This document shows, in pieces, positions 48,901 to 60,033 of a stretch of 64,000 nt of DNA. Under the pieces are notes generated by a model. That model had not been told where the DNA came from. It was given only the letters and a program-made list of their open reading frames with translations, and did not search any database. Each line of letters opens with the position of its first letter. Position 1 is the first letter of the stretch. Made by a program: the position numbers and the translations under genes. The DNA is taken from contig BLAL01000199.1 of assembly GCA_015698045.1 (NCBI GenBank), positions 356,970-420,969 of the forward strand, given 5' to 3'. This stretch comes from Rhizophagus clarus. Its lineage: Eukaryota > Glomeromycota > Glomeromycetes > Glomerales > Glomeraceae.

Positions 48901-49675
48901 TCATGATAATGTCAACAAGATCTTCATATGCATTTGTTGAAATATTATGCTTATAAATCCAACAAAATAAGGCAGCAGTAGTTAAATTTTGAAAATATGG
49001 AGCAAAATCACCATCATAAGATGGTAACTTATCTTTAGCCAATGCTTCATCAACGAATAGCTTTTCTTCTGAGATATCAGAATCATGTCTTTCTTCATTA
49101 TCTGACGACATTGTTTCATATTCTTCATCACTTTCTAAGGACATTATATAATCGCTTTCTGTTTCATTCTCTGATGATGTTGAAATCATGTTGGTATCAC
49201 CTTCTTCATTATTGCTTCGTTGTTCTAAATCATCATCATTATCGTTTCGTTGTTCTAAATGATCATTATCGCTTCGTTGTTCTAAATGATCATCATTGCT
49301 TCGTTGTTCTAAATCATCACCATTATCGCTTCGCTGTTCTATATGATCATCATCGCTTCGTTGTTCTAAATCATCACCATTATCGCTTCGCTGTTCTATA
49401 TGATCATCATCGCTTCGTTGTTCTAAATCATCACCATTATCGCTTCGCTGTTCTATATGATCATCATCGCTTCGTTGTTCTAAATCATCATCTCCGTCGC
49501 CATATTCATTATACTCTTCGCCGCTAATATTATCATCTTCAAAATCTTTTTGTACCATTTTTTCATTGTCATCATTATCCGATAATAAAAATCTGTTGGG
49601 CAACCTTCTAAAATTATTACGGATACGAAAAGGTAATGTAGCAATATTCGCTTTTTGAGGTTTATTTCGTAACAT
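45993..49675 (-). CDS. CMC/Plavaka-type transposase gene with two BAH-like modules, 1122 aa
   Basis: Exons 48580-49675, 47501-48491, 47039-47420, 46599-46956 and 45993-46534 all join in frame without an internal stop. Order: an acidic N-terminus with a 19-residue repeat (DDLEQRSDDDHIEQRSDNG, about three copies); a BAH-like module (CGDFVYYYDNERKLGRLRAI, then GEVWLQDE). Next is the transposase core: FLDIYYDDFGTFRNVYHSLG, NHFVLGFVPFGGNFNEFMLP, ADLPQGND and GVLRHNANKGCRTC, as in Plavaka/CACTA-related enzymes. Then LPNLHINIHLLVHARTYGTL and a second BAH-like module near the end (LHIGDVVTIHEEDSGECYAI). No terminal inverted repeats were found beside it. It could be a live element, one lacking ends, or a captured host gene. 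Confidence 0.75.
49225..49500 (-). repeat. 57-bp coding repeat in the transposase N-terminus
   Basis: Near-identical 57-bp units (19 codons, DDLEQRSDDDHIEQRSDNG) about three times plus degenerate edges. Near-identity suggests recent expansion. The plus strand is open through it only as a shadow. Confidence 0.85.
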
Positions 49676-49779
49676 GGCTATGATAATAATTATAATAAGG
49701 AATAATAAAATGAGTAAATTTAAAAAATGTCCATGCGCGTTTGTGTATTTAATTCATTAACTGCTTTTATAATATTTTT

Positions 49780-50650
49780 AATTGGAAATCATAGTATCGC
49801 GACCGCAGCACATAAACAGAAATTTTGGGTTAACAAATTTCTCATTAACGGAAATTTTGGGCAATGATCTGGTTACATGTAAAGAAATTTGTATGAAATC
49901 GTGACCGCAGGACATAAACGGAAATTTATAAACGGAAATTTATATTGAAATTTCGAGAAAAAAAAATTGTCAATGGTTACATTAGTTCTTGGATCACAGT
50001 ACATTAATGGAAATCTTGGGGAAAATGATCTAAAATTGACGTGTTAACAACAGTTACATGCAAAGAAATTTTGTATGAATATCGTGCGTGACTGCAGAAC
50101 ATAAACGGAAATTTAGATTACTAATTTCTTAAATTTTGGGAAAATCGACATGCAAAGAAATTTTGTATGAATATTGTGACCGCGGGACATAAACGGAAAT
50201 TTGAATTGATCGGAAATTTTCTTAATGGCTACATTGGTTCTTTACTTACAATGCATTAACGAAGTTTTGAGGCAATGATCTGAAGAGTTGACTTCTTTAA
50301 CGGTTATATGTAAAGGAATTTATATGAATATTGTGACCGCAGGACATAAGCGGAAATTTAGATCATCGAATTTTGGGATAATTGATCGGAAAAAAAATTC
50401 GTTAATAGTTAGTTACATTAACTAATGAATTATATAATGAACAACATCGTAACTATAGAAATTTGGGTTAACAAAGCTCTTGAATTTAGGATTGATGTTT
50501 TGACGATTACATGTAAAGAAATTTATATAGGCTGCTGGACATAACGGAAATTGGTTAACAAAGCTTTTCTGAAAAATTGACATTACATTTTAAGAATATC
50601 GTGATCGCAGCATATTTAGACAAGACAAATGATCAGAAAAAAATTGTTAG
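49780..50650 (+). repeat. Degenerate satellite, left arm (plus orientation)
   Basis: Imperfect units of about 100-170 bp sharing GTGACCGCAGGACATAAACG, GGAAATTT, TGGTTACAT and ACATGTAAAGAAATTT. It is the complement of the array to the right of 51.4 kb. Strong divergence between units implies age. Confidence 0.75.
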
Positions 50651-50923
50651 CAATTCGTGTTCCAGTTTATATGAAATTTTGATTTTTATGATTTTAAATT
50701 ATTACAATCAATTATTATGATAAAATCACTAGTTGTGAGCTTTACGGATATATACAATTATAAAATTACATAAGATTTATTTTTTTATTGAAATAAATTG
50801 AAAAGAAGGTGGATATAATATTAATGAGATATTAATTTCATATAATGGCAATATCAATTCTAACAAATAATTTTAAAGTGTTAAATATTTCAAATTATCA
50901 CAAAATATTAAAGAATCAAATGA

Positions 50924-51192
50924 TCATACTTTTTTCACCATCCGAGCCCAGTCTCCCATGGTCTTCGCTCGGTTGTTACGAGACGGACGTTTCCGTTTCT
51001 TTTTAATGTTGGTCTGGAGAAGATCGTTCGATCGGGTTTGTTCTTTTATTAGATCGTCTAGCGAGATCAATATCATATTATCTATATATGAAAGAAACTA
51101 TTTGAATATTATCATACGTTATTTAATGAATTAATATACCAGGTATTTTTTTTTATACCTGTTTCTTCTCTACTAGGTTTGGGAGAGGACAT
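50924..51192 (-). CDS. Small basic protein with UAP56-binding-like motif, 63 aa
   Basis: Exons 51159-51192 and 50924-51081 (GTATAA donor, ATAG acceptor) give 63 residues starting MSSPKPSREET. Residues 16-24 (LISLDDLIK) resemble the UAP56-binding motif of mRNA export adaptors (UIF MSLDDIIKL; Yra1 SLDEIIG). A basic stretch (KKKRKRPSRNNRAK, residues 38-51) follows, and the end is MGDWARMVKKV. The coding text is far richer in C and G (CGTCCGTCTCGTAACAACCG) than the satellite on both sides, which argues for selection. The call rests on two exons, codon usage and one short motif; an unrelated orphan protein remains possible. Confidence 0.5.
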
Positions 51193-51409
51193 TTTCTTTC
51201 TATCTTTTTTTTATTAGAAATCTAAAAACTCTGATCTGAGATGTGGTATTTTTATATGTAACTGATAAGATATGGACAGTCAAACTTTAAAAAAAATATC
51301 AATTGAATTCTTTGGGAAAAAAGCACAAAGTAAATTTTTTTATAATATTACGACTGTGATATCATGACTGCACTATATAAAAGGAAATTTGGGTCAACAA
51401 CTTGAAAAG
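51193..51409. other. Spacer between small gene and right satellite
   Basis: Presumed promoter of the small gene on its 5' side; CTGATAAGATATGG near 51264 is a GATA-type site. No other feature. Confidence 0.3.
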
Positions 51410-54210
51410 TTTTTTTTAAAACTTCATTACATAATTCCGAGATAGAGAACTAATGTAACAAATTCTGTCAATGCGCTGCAGATAAAAATCAATGTAACCA
51501 TTAACAATTTTTTTTCCTGATCAATTATTGATCTAAATTTCCATTTATTTATCACGACCACGATATTCATGTCAAATTTTTCAGATCATTACCCTAGATT
51601 CCACCAATGTGCTGCAGATAAAGATCTTTTGCAGATAAAGAATCAACAGAACTGTTGACAAAATTTTTTTCCGATCAATTTTTTGATCTAAATTTCTGTT
51701 CATGTCCTGCGATCACCTTACATGTAACCGCAATTTTTCCATTTCCCAAAATTTCATCAATTTACTTTACATTGCACTAATATTGCACTGTTAAATATTT
51801 AATATAATATTTTTTCTATTAAGATTAAAAGAATAGTTAATAATTTATTATCAATCCTAATTATTAAAATAAATATATAATATATTAAACTTATGAAAAA
51901 ATGTACTCTATTTAAGTATTAGGACAGCATAATATAGTACGTACAGTATAATTCTTCAACCCTGATTATGTAACCATTAACAAATTTTTCTCCTGATCAA
52001 TTATCCCGAAAATCCGTTTATGTCCTGCGATCACGATATTCACGTCAAATTTTTCAGATTACCCCTAAATTCTATCAATGCGCTGCAGATAAAAAATCAA
52101 TGTAATCATTAACAATTTTTTTCCGGTCAATTATTGATCTAAATTTCTATTTATTTATTGCGACCACGATATTCATGCCAAATTTTTCAGATCATTACCC
52201 TAGATTCCACAAATGTGCTGCAGATAAAGATCTTTTGCAGATAAAGAATCAACAGAACTGTTGACAAAATTTTTTTCTGATCAATTTGTTGATCTAAATT
52301 TCTGTTCATGTCCTGCGATCACCTTACATGTAACCGCAATTTTTCCATTTCCCAAAATTTCATCAATTTACTGTATACATTGCACTAATATTGTACTGTT
52401 AAATATTTAATATAATATTTTTTCTATTAAGATTAAAAGAATAGTTAATAATTTATTATCAATCCTAATTATTAAAATAAATATATAATATATTAAACAT
52501 ATGAAAAAATGTACTCTATTTAAGTATTAGGACAGCATAGTAATATAGTACGTACAGTATAATTCTTCAACCCTGATTATGTAAACATTAACAAATTTTT
52601 CTCCTGATCAATTATCCCGAAAATCCGTTTATGTCCTGCGATCACGATATTCACGTCAAATTTTTCAGATTACCCCTGAATTCTATCAATGCGCTGCAGA
52701 TAAAAAATCAATGTAATCATTAACAATTTTTTTCCGGTCAATTATTGATCTAAATTTCTATTTATTTATTGCGACCACGATATTCATGCCAAATTTTTCA
52801 GATCATTACCCTAGATTCCACAAATGTGCTGCAGATAAAGATCTTTTGCAGATAAAGAATCAACAGAACTGTTGACAAAATTTTTTTCTGATCAATTTGT
52901 TGATCTAAATTTCTGTTCATGTCCTGCGATCACCTTACATGTAACCGCAATTTTTCCATTTCCCAAAATTTCATCAATTTACTGTATACATTGCACTAAT
53001 ATTGTACTGTTAAATATTTAATATAATATTTTTCTATTAAGATTAAAAGAATAGTTAATAATTTATTATCAATCCTAATTATTAAAATAAATATATAATA
53101 TATTAAACATATGAAAAAATGTACTCTATTTAAGTATTAGGACAGCATAGTAATATAGTACGTACAGTATAATTCTTCAACCCTGATTATGTAAACATTA
53201 ACAAATTTTTTCTCCTGATCAATTATCCCGAAAATCCGTTTATGTCTTGCGATCACGATATTCATGTCAAATTTTTCAGATTACCCCTGAATTCTATCAA
53301 TGCGCTGCAGATAAAAAATCAATGTAACCATTAATAATTTTTTCCGATCAATTATTGATCTAAATTTCTATTTATTTATTGCGACCACGATATTCATGTC
53401 AAATTTTTCAGATCATTACCCTAGATTCCACCAATGTGCTGCAAATAAAGATCTTTTGCAGATAAAGAATCAACAGAACTGTTGACAAAATTTTTCCGAC
53501 CAATTTTTTGATCTAAATTTCTATTTATGTCCTGCGATCACCTTACATGTAACCGCAATTTTTCCATTGCCCAAAATTTCATCAATGTACTGTAAACATT
53601 GCATTAATATTGCACTGTTAAATATTTAATATAATATTTTTTCTATTTAGATTAGATTAAAAGAACAATCCTAATTATTAAAATAAATATATAATATATT
53701 AAACATATGAAAAAAATGTACTCTATTTAAGTATTAGGACAGCATAATATAGTACGTACAGTATAATTCTTCAACCCTGATTATGTAACCATTAACAAAT
53801 TTTTTCTCCTGATCAATTATCCCGAAAATCCGTTTATGTCCTGCGATCACGATATTCATATAAAGTTTCTTTACTTGTAACCGTTAATATTGCTCGAAAT
53901 TACCATTAATGTTCTGTGGACAAAGAGCTAATATACCCATTAAGGATTTTCCCGATCAATTATTCCAATAATTTGAAAATTTTGTTGGCCAAATTTCCGT
54001 TTATGTCCTACAGTTACGATACTCATATATAATTTCTTTACATGTAACCGTTAAGACGTCAAATTTTCCCAAAATTTTCGTCATAAAGAATCGATGTAAC
54101 CATTAACAAATTCTTCCGATCAACTATCCAAGATTTAATGTAACCATGAACGTTTTTTTCGAGAATGCTAACCCAATTTCCTTTTATGTGCTGCGGTCAC
54201 GATGTAATTT
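51410..54210 (-). repeat. Satellite right arm with about 608-bp higher-order units
   Basis: The marker TTGCACTAATATTG recurs at about 51771, 52380, 52990 and (varied) 53599, a period near 608 bp. Each large unit holds about three small units (GCGATCACGATATTC, TTTTTCAGAT, GCTGCAGATAAA, TGATCAATTATT) plus an AT-rich segment with TTAGGACAGCATA and AGTACGTACAGTATAATTC. The middle two copies are nearly identical; the outer ones, and the stretch after 53870, are worn. Orientation is opposite to the left arm. Confidence 0.85.
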
Positions 54211-54259
54211 TTTCTTAATATTAGGAGAAATCTCTATAAATAAATAAAGATGATGCTGT

Positions 54260-54320
54260 ATTCGTTTCGTCAGGAATCACCTATTTCTTTACGTGACGAA
54301 TCACCTATTTCTTTACGTTG
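54260..54320. repeat. Direct repeat of AATCACCTATTTCTTTACGT
   Basis: Two copies about 26 bases apart just upstream of the next gene; could be a tandem duplication in its promoter. Confidence 0.7.
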
Positions 54321-54362
54321 CTACTAGCACAATACCGATAAGTACCATCTTGTTTGTTTATC

Positions 54363-55946
54363 ATGACTAAACGCAGAGGAGTAACAGAAAAAGGTAATAA
54401 TATTATATTTTTGATTTAAAATTTATATAGTAATTGCGCCTAATACTATTATAATGATACCTAAAAGACAAGGCAACAAAAGCTGCAAAGACTACAAAAA
54501 CTATTCGTACATATGTTGCCAACTCTTCACGTGATTATAATAAGGAAAGAGATGAAAGGAGAGAGGAAGGAAGTGAACATGAACAAGATAATTTACATGG
54601 ACAAGATGTAGATATTGGAGAAGGTAATAATAGACAAGATGATGATATTGAAAGAATTATTTTGGGTAAATACGTTATAATAATTGTTTTATTATTCAAT
54701 TGAAATGATATTTCTGCGAATTTATTTAAAACTAAATTTACTTCGTTATAATGAAGATATGCTTCCAGAGCAAGAAGAAAGAAATATTGAAAAAGAAAGA
54801 AGAGAAAATGAGAAGAAAGAGATGGAGAGGAGAGATAAAGAGAGAAGAGAGAAAGAAAGAAGAGAGAAAGAGAGAAGAGAAAGAGAGAAGAGAGAAAGAG
54901 AGAAGAGAGAAAGAGAGAAGAGAGAGGGATAGGAGAGAGAAAGATAAAGAACAAGAAGAAAATGAAAATGATGAAAGCGGTAAAAACATAAAATCTGAAC
55001 ATAATTAATGAATATAATTTTATTCTCATTTAATATTACTTCTAGAGAGTGAAGAAGAAATTCCGGTTCAATTTGGCGCAATGACCAATCAATTGCAAAT
55101 TTGCAATTGGTTGGTCTTACATCCAAGTGTACTACATCTGGCAAACAAAATGCTTGATGCCTCGACGAAGCAGCCATCAACAAATTTGCCACTAACCACC
55201 TCGACTTCGTCACCATCTGACAACGTAAAATCCATTTCTTATTTTGGTTGTTACATTCTTACCAATTAAGAACAATCGTTATTACACAGAATTACTGATG
55301 TATTATGTATTATTGATATTATTACTGTTTAGGATAATTATCGTCTTATTGACGAAGAAATGAAATGCCTTTTTTTGCGAACTAGAAATCCGCCCGATCA
55401 TGCGTTTGATAAAATAACACAAAAAATTTTTGGGCATGATGCTTATCAAAGCGTGGCGAAGTCAATTAACGAACGATATCGTAAATCATTTTCCGACTAT
55501 CGATATCAATTGAAAAATGTACTTTCAACATTAGTAAAAGAATTTCGACAAATTGTAGAAAGGTGATCGATACGTTCATATCGTTATGTTGTTGTTTTAT
55601 TACAATGATTTAATGATTTAAATTTTTTTTCTATTAAAGTGGATATACGGAAAGTTCAGATCCTACCGACGAGGAAGTAAACAATTTCATATCACGTGAG
55701 GTGGTTTTAAAGAGAATCTTAAGCCGATACGTTTCAGCCATCGATTTTACAAAATTATCGGAAACTTCACTAGATAAATTAATAGAATTCTCCAGAAAAT
55801 GCTTCAAAATAGTCTGGGTTGAAACTGAAAGCGCAAATATCAAAGAAAAGGTTAAGGAGTTAGATGTTATTACAGAAGATCTAGAAATTCCTTCCCGTAG
55901 CGGAAGAAACATTGCTAGCTCTTTAAAACTCCATCTTTTTTCATAA
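54363..55946 (+). CDS. LFLRTR-family protein (unrecognised), with apparent frame break
   Basis: Exons 54363-54393, 54468-54665, 54757-54979, 55046-55224, 55333-55562 and 55640-55946. The N-terminus is basic, then acidic (EHEQDNLHGQDVDIGEG), then a Glu/Arg/Lys-rich coiled-coil-like tract. The C-terminal part has EEMKCLFLRTRNPPDHAFDKI, INERYRKSFSDYRYQLKNVL and a helical end (VVLKRILSRYVSAIDFTKL). Exon 3 enters in the frame reading MLPEQEERNIEKE, which stops at 54930-54932 after the purine tract, while the exit splice fits a frame one base off. So this allele has a slip in the GAGAGA tract, or the assembly does, or the protein ends there. A paralogue is at 60034-61868. Function unknown. Confidence 0.6.
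54757..54960 (+). repeat. GAGAGAA purine tract in exon 3
   Basis: Almost pure purine, imperfect AGAGAGAAAGAGAAG repeats coding ERREKERREK; open in more than one frame and prone to slippage. Confidence 0.85.
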
Positions 55947-56241
55947 ATACAGTACATATCACATAAAAGACCGTGATAACATTGATATGTTTTTTATTCC
56001 TTTATGATAATAAAGATTACAATATATCATAGCGCCACCACTCTGCTAATAATTCATGTGACCTGATTTCGCGTTGTACGTAGATTTTATTGATTTTTAT
56101 TGTGCCGCGTTAACCATCTCTTTTTCTTCCCAACTTGTTTACCATTTTTCGAAGCGAAATATAAAACCACATAGACTATAATAAATATTTTTATTTAATA
56201 TTTTATTTAGTTAAATAACTAGTATAGCGTTTTAATCTTAG
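55947..56241. other. Intergenic gap before the transposase fragment
   Basis: No gene. No upstream transposase exon was recognised here. Confidence 0.4.
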
Positions 56242-56569
56242 ATAATGTATCTATACATAAAAGTCAGCGTTTGCGGAATATTTGTGAGGAGAAAGGAATA
56301 CGACTTGAGTTTTTGCCATCTTATTCTCCCGATTATAATCCCGTAAGAATTTAATCTTCCATTATTTAAAAATTTATTGCTTACAGATCGAGCAAGCATT
56401 TTTTTATATTAAAAATTTTTTACGACAACATCGTGATTGGGTAGAATCTGTAGAAAATCCAGTAGACGCGTTAAATTTCAGTTGTATGACAATTGGCAAA
56501 AATTTTGCTAAGGCGTGCTTTGAACATCTGGATATTTATAAATTAAAATTAAATGTCAAAATTATTTGA
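56242..56569 (+). pseudogene. Tc1/IS630-type transposase, 3' exons only
   Basis: Two exons, 56242-56342 and 56387-56569, spliced GTAAGA/ACAG, read DNVSIHKSQRLRNICEEKG, then LEFLPSYSPDYNPIEQAFFY and IKNFLRQHRDWVESVEN, to a stop. DN, the SPDYNPIEQ block and the following helix are the second and third catalytic regions of DDE_3 (Tc1/mariner/IS630) transposases. Everything upstream of the second Asp is missing, so it cannot act. The preserved introns and frame suggest a fairly young truncation. Confidence 0.72.
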
Positions 56570-56904
56570 ACTTCAAAATTTATTGCTGAATAAAAGGAAT
56601 TTATTATACAAATTAATAATTTTACTGAACTAAAAGTTATTGATCAGCATTTTTATAGTAAAGAAACAAACAATCTTAACAGAAACCTTAGATTTTTAAA
56701 CAGCCATCAAATTACTGACTTCCATATTGAACAATTTTTTTTTATATTTTCTGCAATATGAATTTAACATTATCATCATATCAATTTGGCATTCAAGATA
56801 ATATTCAAAAAATGTCTTAATAAATTTTATTTAGTGCCAGTGTGATTGATAAAATGCATTATTATTTATTATTATTATAAAAAAATATCAAAACAAAAAA
56901 AGAA
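56570..56904. other. Intergenic gap after the transposase fragment
   Basis: AT-rich, no gene or repeat noticed. Confidence 0.4.
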
Positions 56905-57050
56905 CACGCCACCAGGCGAACCAGAAACCTTTACGCCACAAGGCGAACCAGAAAAAAAACTCGTCACCAGACGAACCAGGAAAAAACCCGCCACCAGGCG
57001 GACCAAACAAACTACATAGAATAAAAAATTCGCCACCAAGGCGACCAGAA
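56905..57050. repeat. CGCCACCAGGCGAACCAG minisatellite
   Basis: About five imperfect units of roughly 27-35 bp, each a short hairpin (CGCC...GGCG) followed by an A run. It lies just past the stop codon of the zinc-knuckle gene, so it would be in its 3' UTR. Confidence 0.8.
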
Positions 57051-57067
57051 ATGAATTAAAAAAAAAC

Positions 57068-57917
57068 CTATTCCTCAATTCTTCCAAAAAATTTGATTAA
57101 ATCGGCCGGCTTTAAAAAATTCTTTTTAAATGGAATAGGTACCTTTTCACCTTTTCGTAAATGGCAATCTTTTGACTCGTGCGGACTGACCCAACACCTG
57201 CAGCATCTTCCCCGGTAATTTTGCTGAATATTCGGGCAGGTATTAAAACCATGCCCGTAATATTCACATAAGTAACACGGATCTTTATATGAGCCGATAG
57301 GCGCAATCCAATTTGTCCTGCTAGATAAAGCGACCCCCTCCGACGTGCATATAAAATTTAAATTTGAACCGGGAGCCGGGTTCGAAGAAATTGGCGGGTT
57401 CGAGGAAATTGGGGAGATCGAGGAAATTGGTGAGATCGACGAAATTAAAGTCGTTAAGGGAGTTATTGATGATGAGGTTACTGAAGAGTCTAAGGGTAGC
57501 GAAGAGCTTAAAGATGAAATTGAATCCGACAAGGATCCGTATGTTGAGACCGGAGGAGAAGGAGAGGCAATAGCAGAGACATTAAGAGGAGAAGTAGAGA
57601 CAATAGGAGGAGAGATAGTAGATGAAGCAGAAGTAAGTCGTTCTTATATTGTTAGTCAGTATCAAAACATACAGTATCAGTAACCTGATAGAGCCATATA
57701 CAGCATCAATGCACCCAAAAAAACATAGTGTTAACTTACCTTGGAGTATTGTAATTAACATTTGAATTGTACTAGAATTATTCTTTATTGTTATAGAATG
57801 ATTAACAGATATACTTAATATATCTTTAATCGCGTTCGGGTTATCAATTATATAAAAATCATCGCTAACTTCATTATTATTGTCGATAATAGTAGTGTTA
57901 TCAATGTTATCGGGCAT
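57068..57917 (-). CDS. Protein with twin CCHC zinc knuckles, 250 aa
   Basis: Exons 57740-57917 and 57068-57642 (GTAAGT donor, ATAAG acceptor) give 250 residues. The N-terminal 60 residues are Asp/Asn/Ile-rich. A long Ser/Pro/Thr-rich linker follows, including tandem SISPIS units. Then come two zinc knuckles of C-x2-C-x4-H-x4-C form: CYLCEYYGHGFNTC and CCRCWVSPHESKDC. The tail FKKNFLKPADLIKFFGRIEE is basic. CCHC knuckles bind single-stranded nucleic acid. No capsid-type, protease or reverse-transcriptase text is near, so a host RNA-binding protein is preferred. The acceptor lacks a strong pyrimidine tract, which lowers certainty of the join. Confidence 0.62.
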
Positions 57918-59580
57918 ATTAAAATTAAGACACGTTATTTTAAAAAGGAAGAGTATGAACTTTTTTTTTGATAAAACTTAAAGGTAGGAGGAGAAAATTC
58001 TTTTTTTTTTTTTTGATAAAACGAAGTTCTTTCGGGTAGGAGGAGAAAATTTTTTTTTTTTAATCATATTTATTTAAAAAAAAAAGGACGTGGGAATAAG
58101 ATTTTTTCTAAAATTTTATTTCTTTTTTTTTTTAAAAAAAAAATAGGAACGTGAAAATAAGTTATTAAGGGAAATCGTTATTTTTCTTGAAAAATTAGGG
58201 GTATTTATATACAACTAGCGAAGTGTTGGGCCTATCCTAAATGGGAAACATCATTCGAAAATCTCAGTACGGAATTGCTGGGCTTATTCTAAACAAGGCT
58301 TATCCTAGCACTGAGATGTTCCTGTTTAGTTGTCTAATTACGGATACCTTTTTATTTGAAAAGTTGTCGTCAATATTTGTTTAGTCACACACCATCAATT
58401 AAATTAATATACATTAGTAATCTGCGCCGGAAAGACAACTAAAAAATAAATTCTTTTATATCAATATACATTATACATGACTTGCCGACCAATTATTCTA
58501 TTAAACACCCGGGAAAGCGCCAGTGGGAAATTTGCACAACCACAAACTATAGCTTTACACAAAGCGATGATTGATGGTGAAATAAATATAGCCATATAAT
58601 AAGTAAATCAATGGCACAATAAAACACAGCCTTAGATAGAAATAAAAAAGCATAATAATTAGAAAAAAAACAGAAAAAAAGATCTCTTTTTTGTAAGTAC
58701 CAGCCAGTTTAATTAGTACAGTATAACCTGTTCTTCACGCCAAGTACAAACAATTTATCCAAATGAGATTAAATGATAATCTCAGTGCAAAACTGTGATT
58801 TTTATTGGTCTACAGAATTTGGTAAAATATGCAATATGCACATGTGTAATTAGCTAATTAGGAATTTAAAGCAATGCTACGATCATTTGACCAGAAGTTT
58901 TATACAGTATATGCGCATAAGACCAGTTCAAGAATACCAAGTCATCGAAGGAAAGGGAAATGGATGCTTTCTTGGATAAGGCGCATAAGAAAAAGCATCA
59001 GTGATGAAATGAGAGAAGAGAAGCTTCAGCATGAATCATCTACTCAGATATTTCTAACTCGCAGAACCGTTGCCTCTTTCTTTTTAAGATGTTCCTTTTC
59101 CATACATGATTCCCATTCTTTGATTTCTACTTTGCTTCTTCCCCGGAGATCGGTTGAGACAGAACTGAAATAATCAATGTAGAGCGAGTTTGATAAAAAT
59201 CAATTGTAGAACAAGGGCTAATACGTGAATTGTCTTCATCCATACCGCCTGAAGATACCGAAACTATCTTGTTTCTAACTTTGGCTTAGTTCAAATCACT
59301 CGCTATCCTAGGAATCATTCCTTTCAGTTCAGTGCTTTAAATAATCTCTTTTTCCTAAAGAATTTATTTTTCGTTCTCATTACTAACGTATTTTGTATTC
59401 GTGTTTATATTAAAGTAAGTTGCTCTCTGTTTATAGGAGAGGTTAATTATTAATTATACGACTTAAGATGTTTGAGAAGGTTCAAGGAAAAGATAACTCG
59501 TAGTGTTATGATATCAATGCAAACAACTTTTTTTGCAGAAAAAGTTTTTTTTGGTAATAGGTATAACCACGATATAGAAT
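57918..59580. other. Intergenic region without a supported gene
   Basis: Homopolymer T/A blocks at 57960-58160. The text CCTATCCTAAATGGGAAACA (58231) and CTTATCCTAGCACTGAGATG (58300) partly repeat each other, perhaps a worn short element. A 99-codon frame at 58874-59173 has no motif or splice support. Confidence 0.4.
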
Positions 59581-59584
59581 TTTT

Positions 59585-59965
59585 AAAAAAAGAAAAAAAT
59601 TGAAAAAAAGATTAATTTTTACTCGATAATCACAATGTCCGTCATTATATTAATCAAATTTTTTTCCTTAGAAAATCTATTGAGATCAATGGTAAAAAAG
59701 AAACTTATTTTCGAAATTAATCGTAACAATGTGAGAAAAATATTAATTTTACTTGGCCATGATTTAATCACAATATCCATCATTATATTAATCATATTTT
59801 TTTCCTTAAAAAAATCTGTATCATATGATGTAATAAGATCAATGGCAAAAAGAATTTTTTTTCTTTTCGTAATTAACCATATTAATCATAGATATAATTA
59901 CGATGCAAGAAAAAGATTAATTTTTTTCGATCATGATGTGGTAAGATCAACGCAAAAAAAAAGGG
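59585..59965 (+). repeat. Tandem upstream repeat of about 130 bp
   Basis: About three worn units with AAAAAGATTAATTTTT, then a CATGAT or CGATAATCACAAT variant, ATTATATTAATCA, and AAGATCAATGG with an A run. A related piece lies at 63125-63185, upstream of the truncated gene copy. Confidence 0.7.
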
Positions 59966-60033
59966 GATAAAAAAAATTTTTTTTTTTTTTTATTCAATTA
60001 TTTCTTTTTTTTTTATATTGAGATATCATTAAA

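Noticed and set aside
49042-49527. 161-codon plus-strand open frame with FVVLNHHHYR repeats
   Set aside because: Shadow of the acidic 57-bp repeat of the transposase gene.
57068-57532. Zinc-knuckle gene as a retroelement nucleocapsid piece
   Set aside because: CCHC knuckles alone are not enough; no further retroelement part lies near, and the gene has an intron and an ordinary start.
58874-59173. 99-codon basic open frame
   Set aside because: No recognisable domain, no introns, no conserved flank; left as intergenic.
59635-59970. 111-codon plus-strand open frame
   Set aside because: Runs through a tandem non-coding repeat; the repeated IIIILIIFFSL text follows the repeat period.
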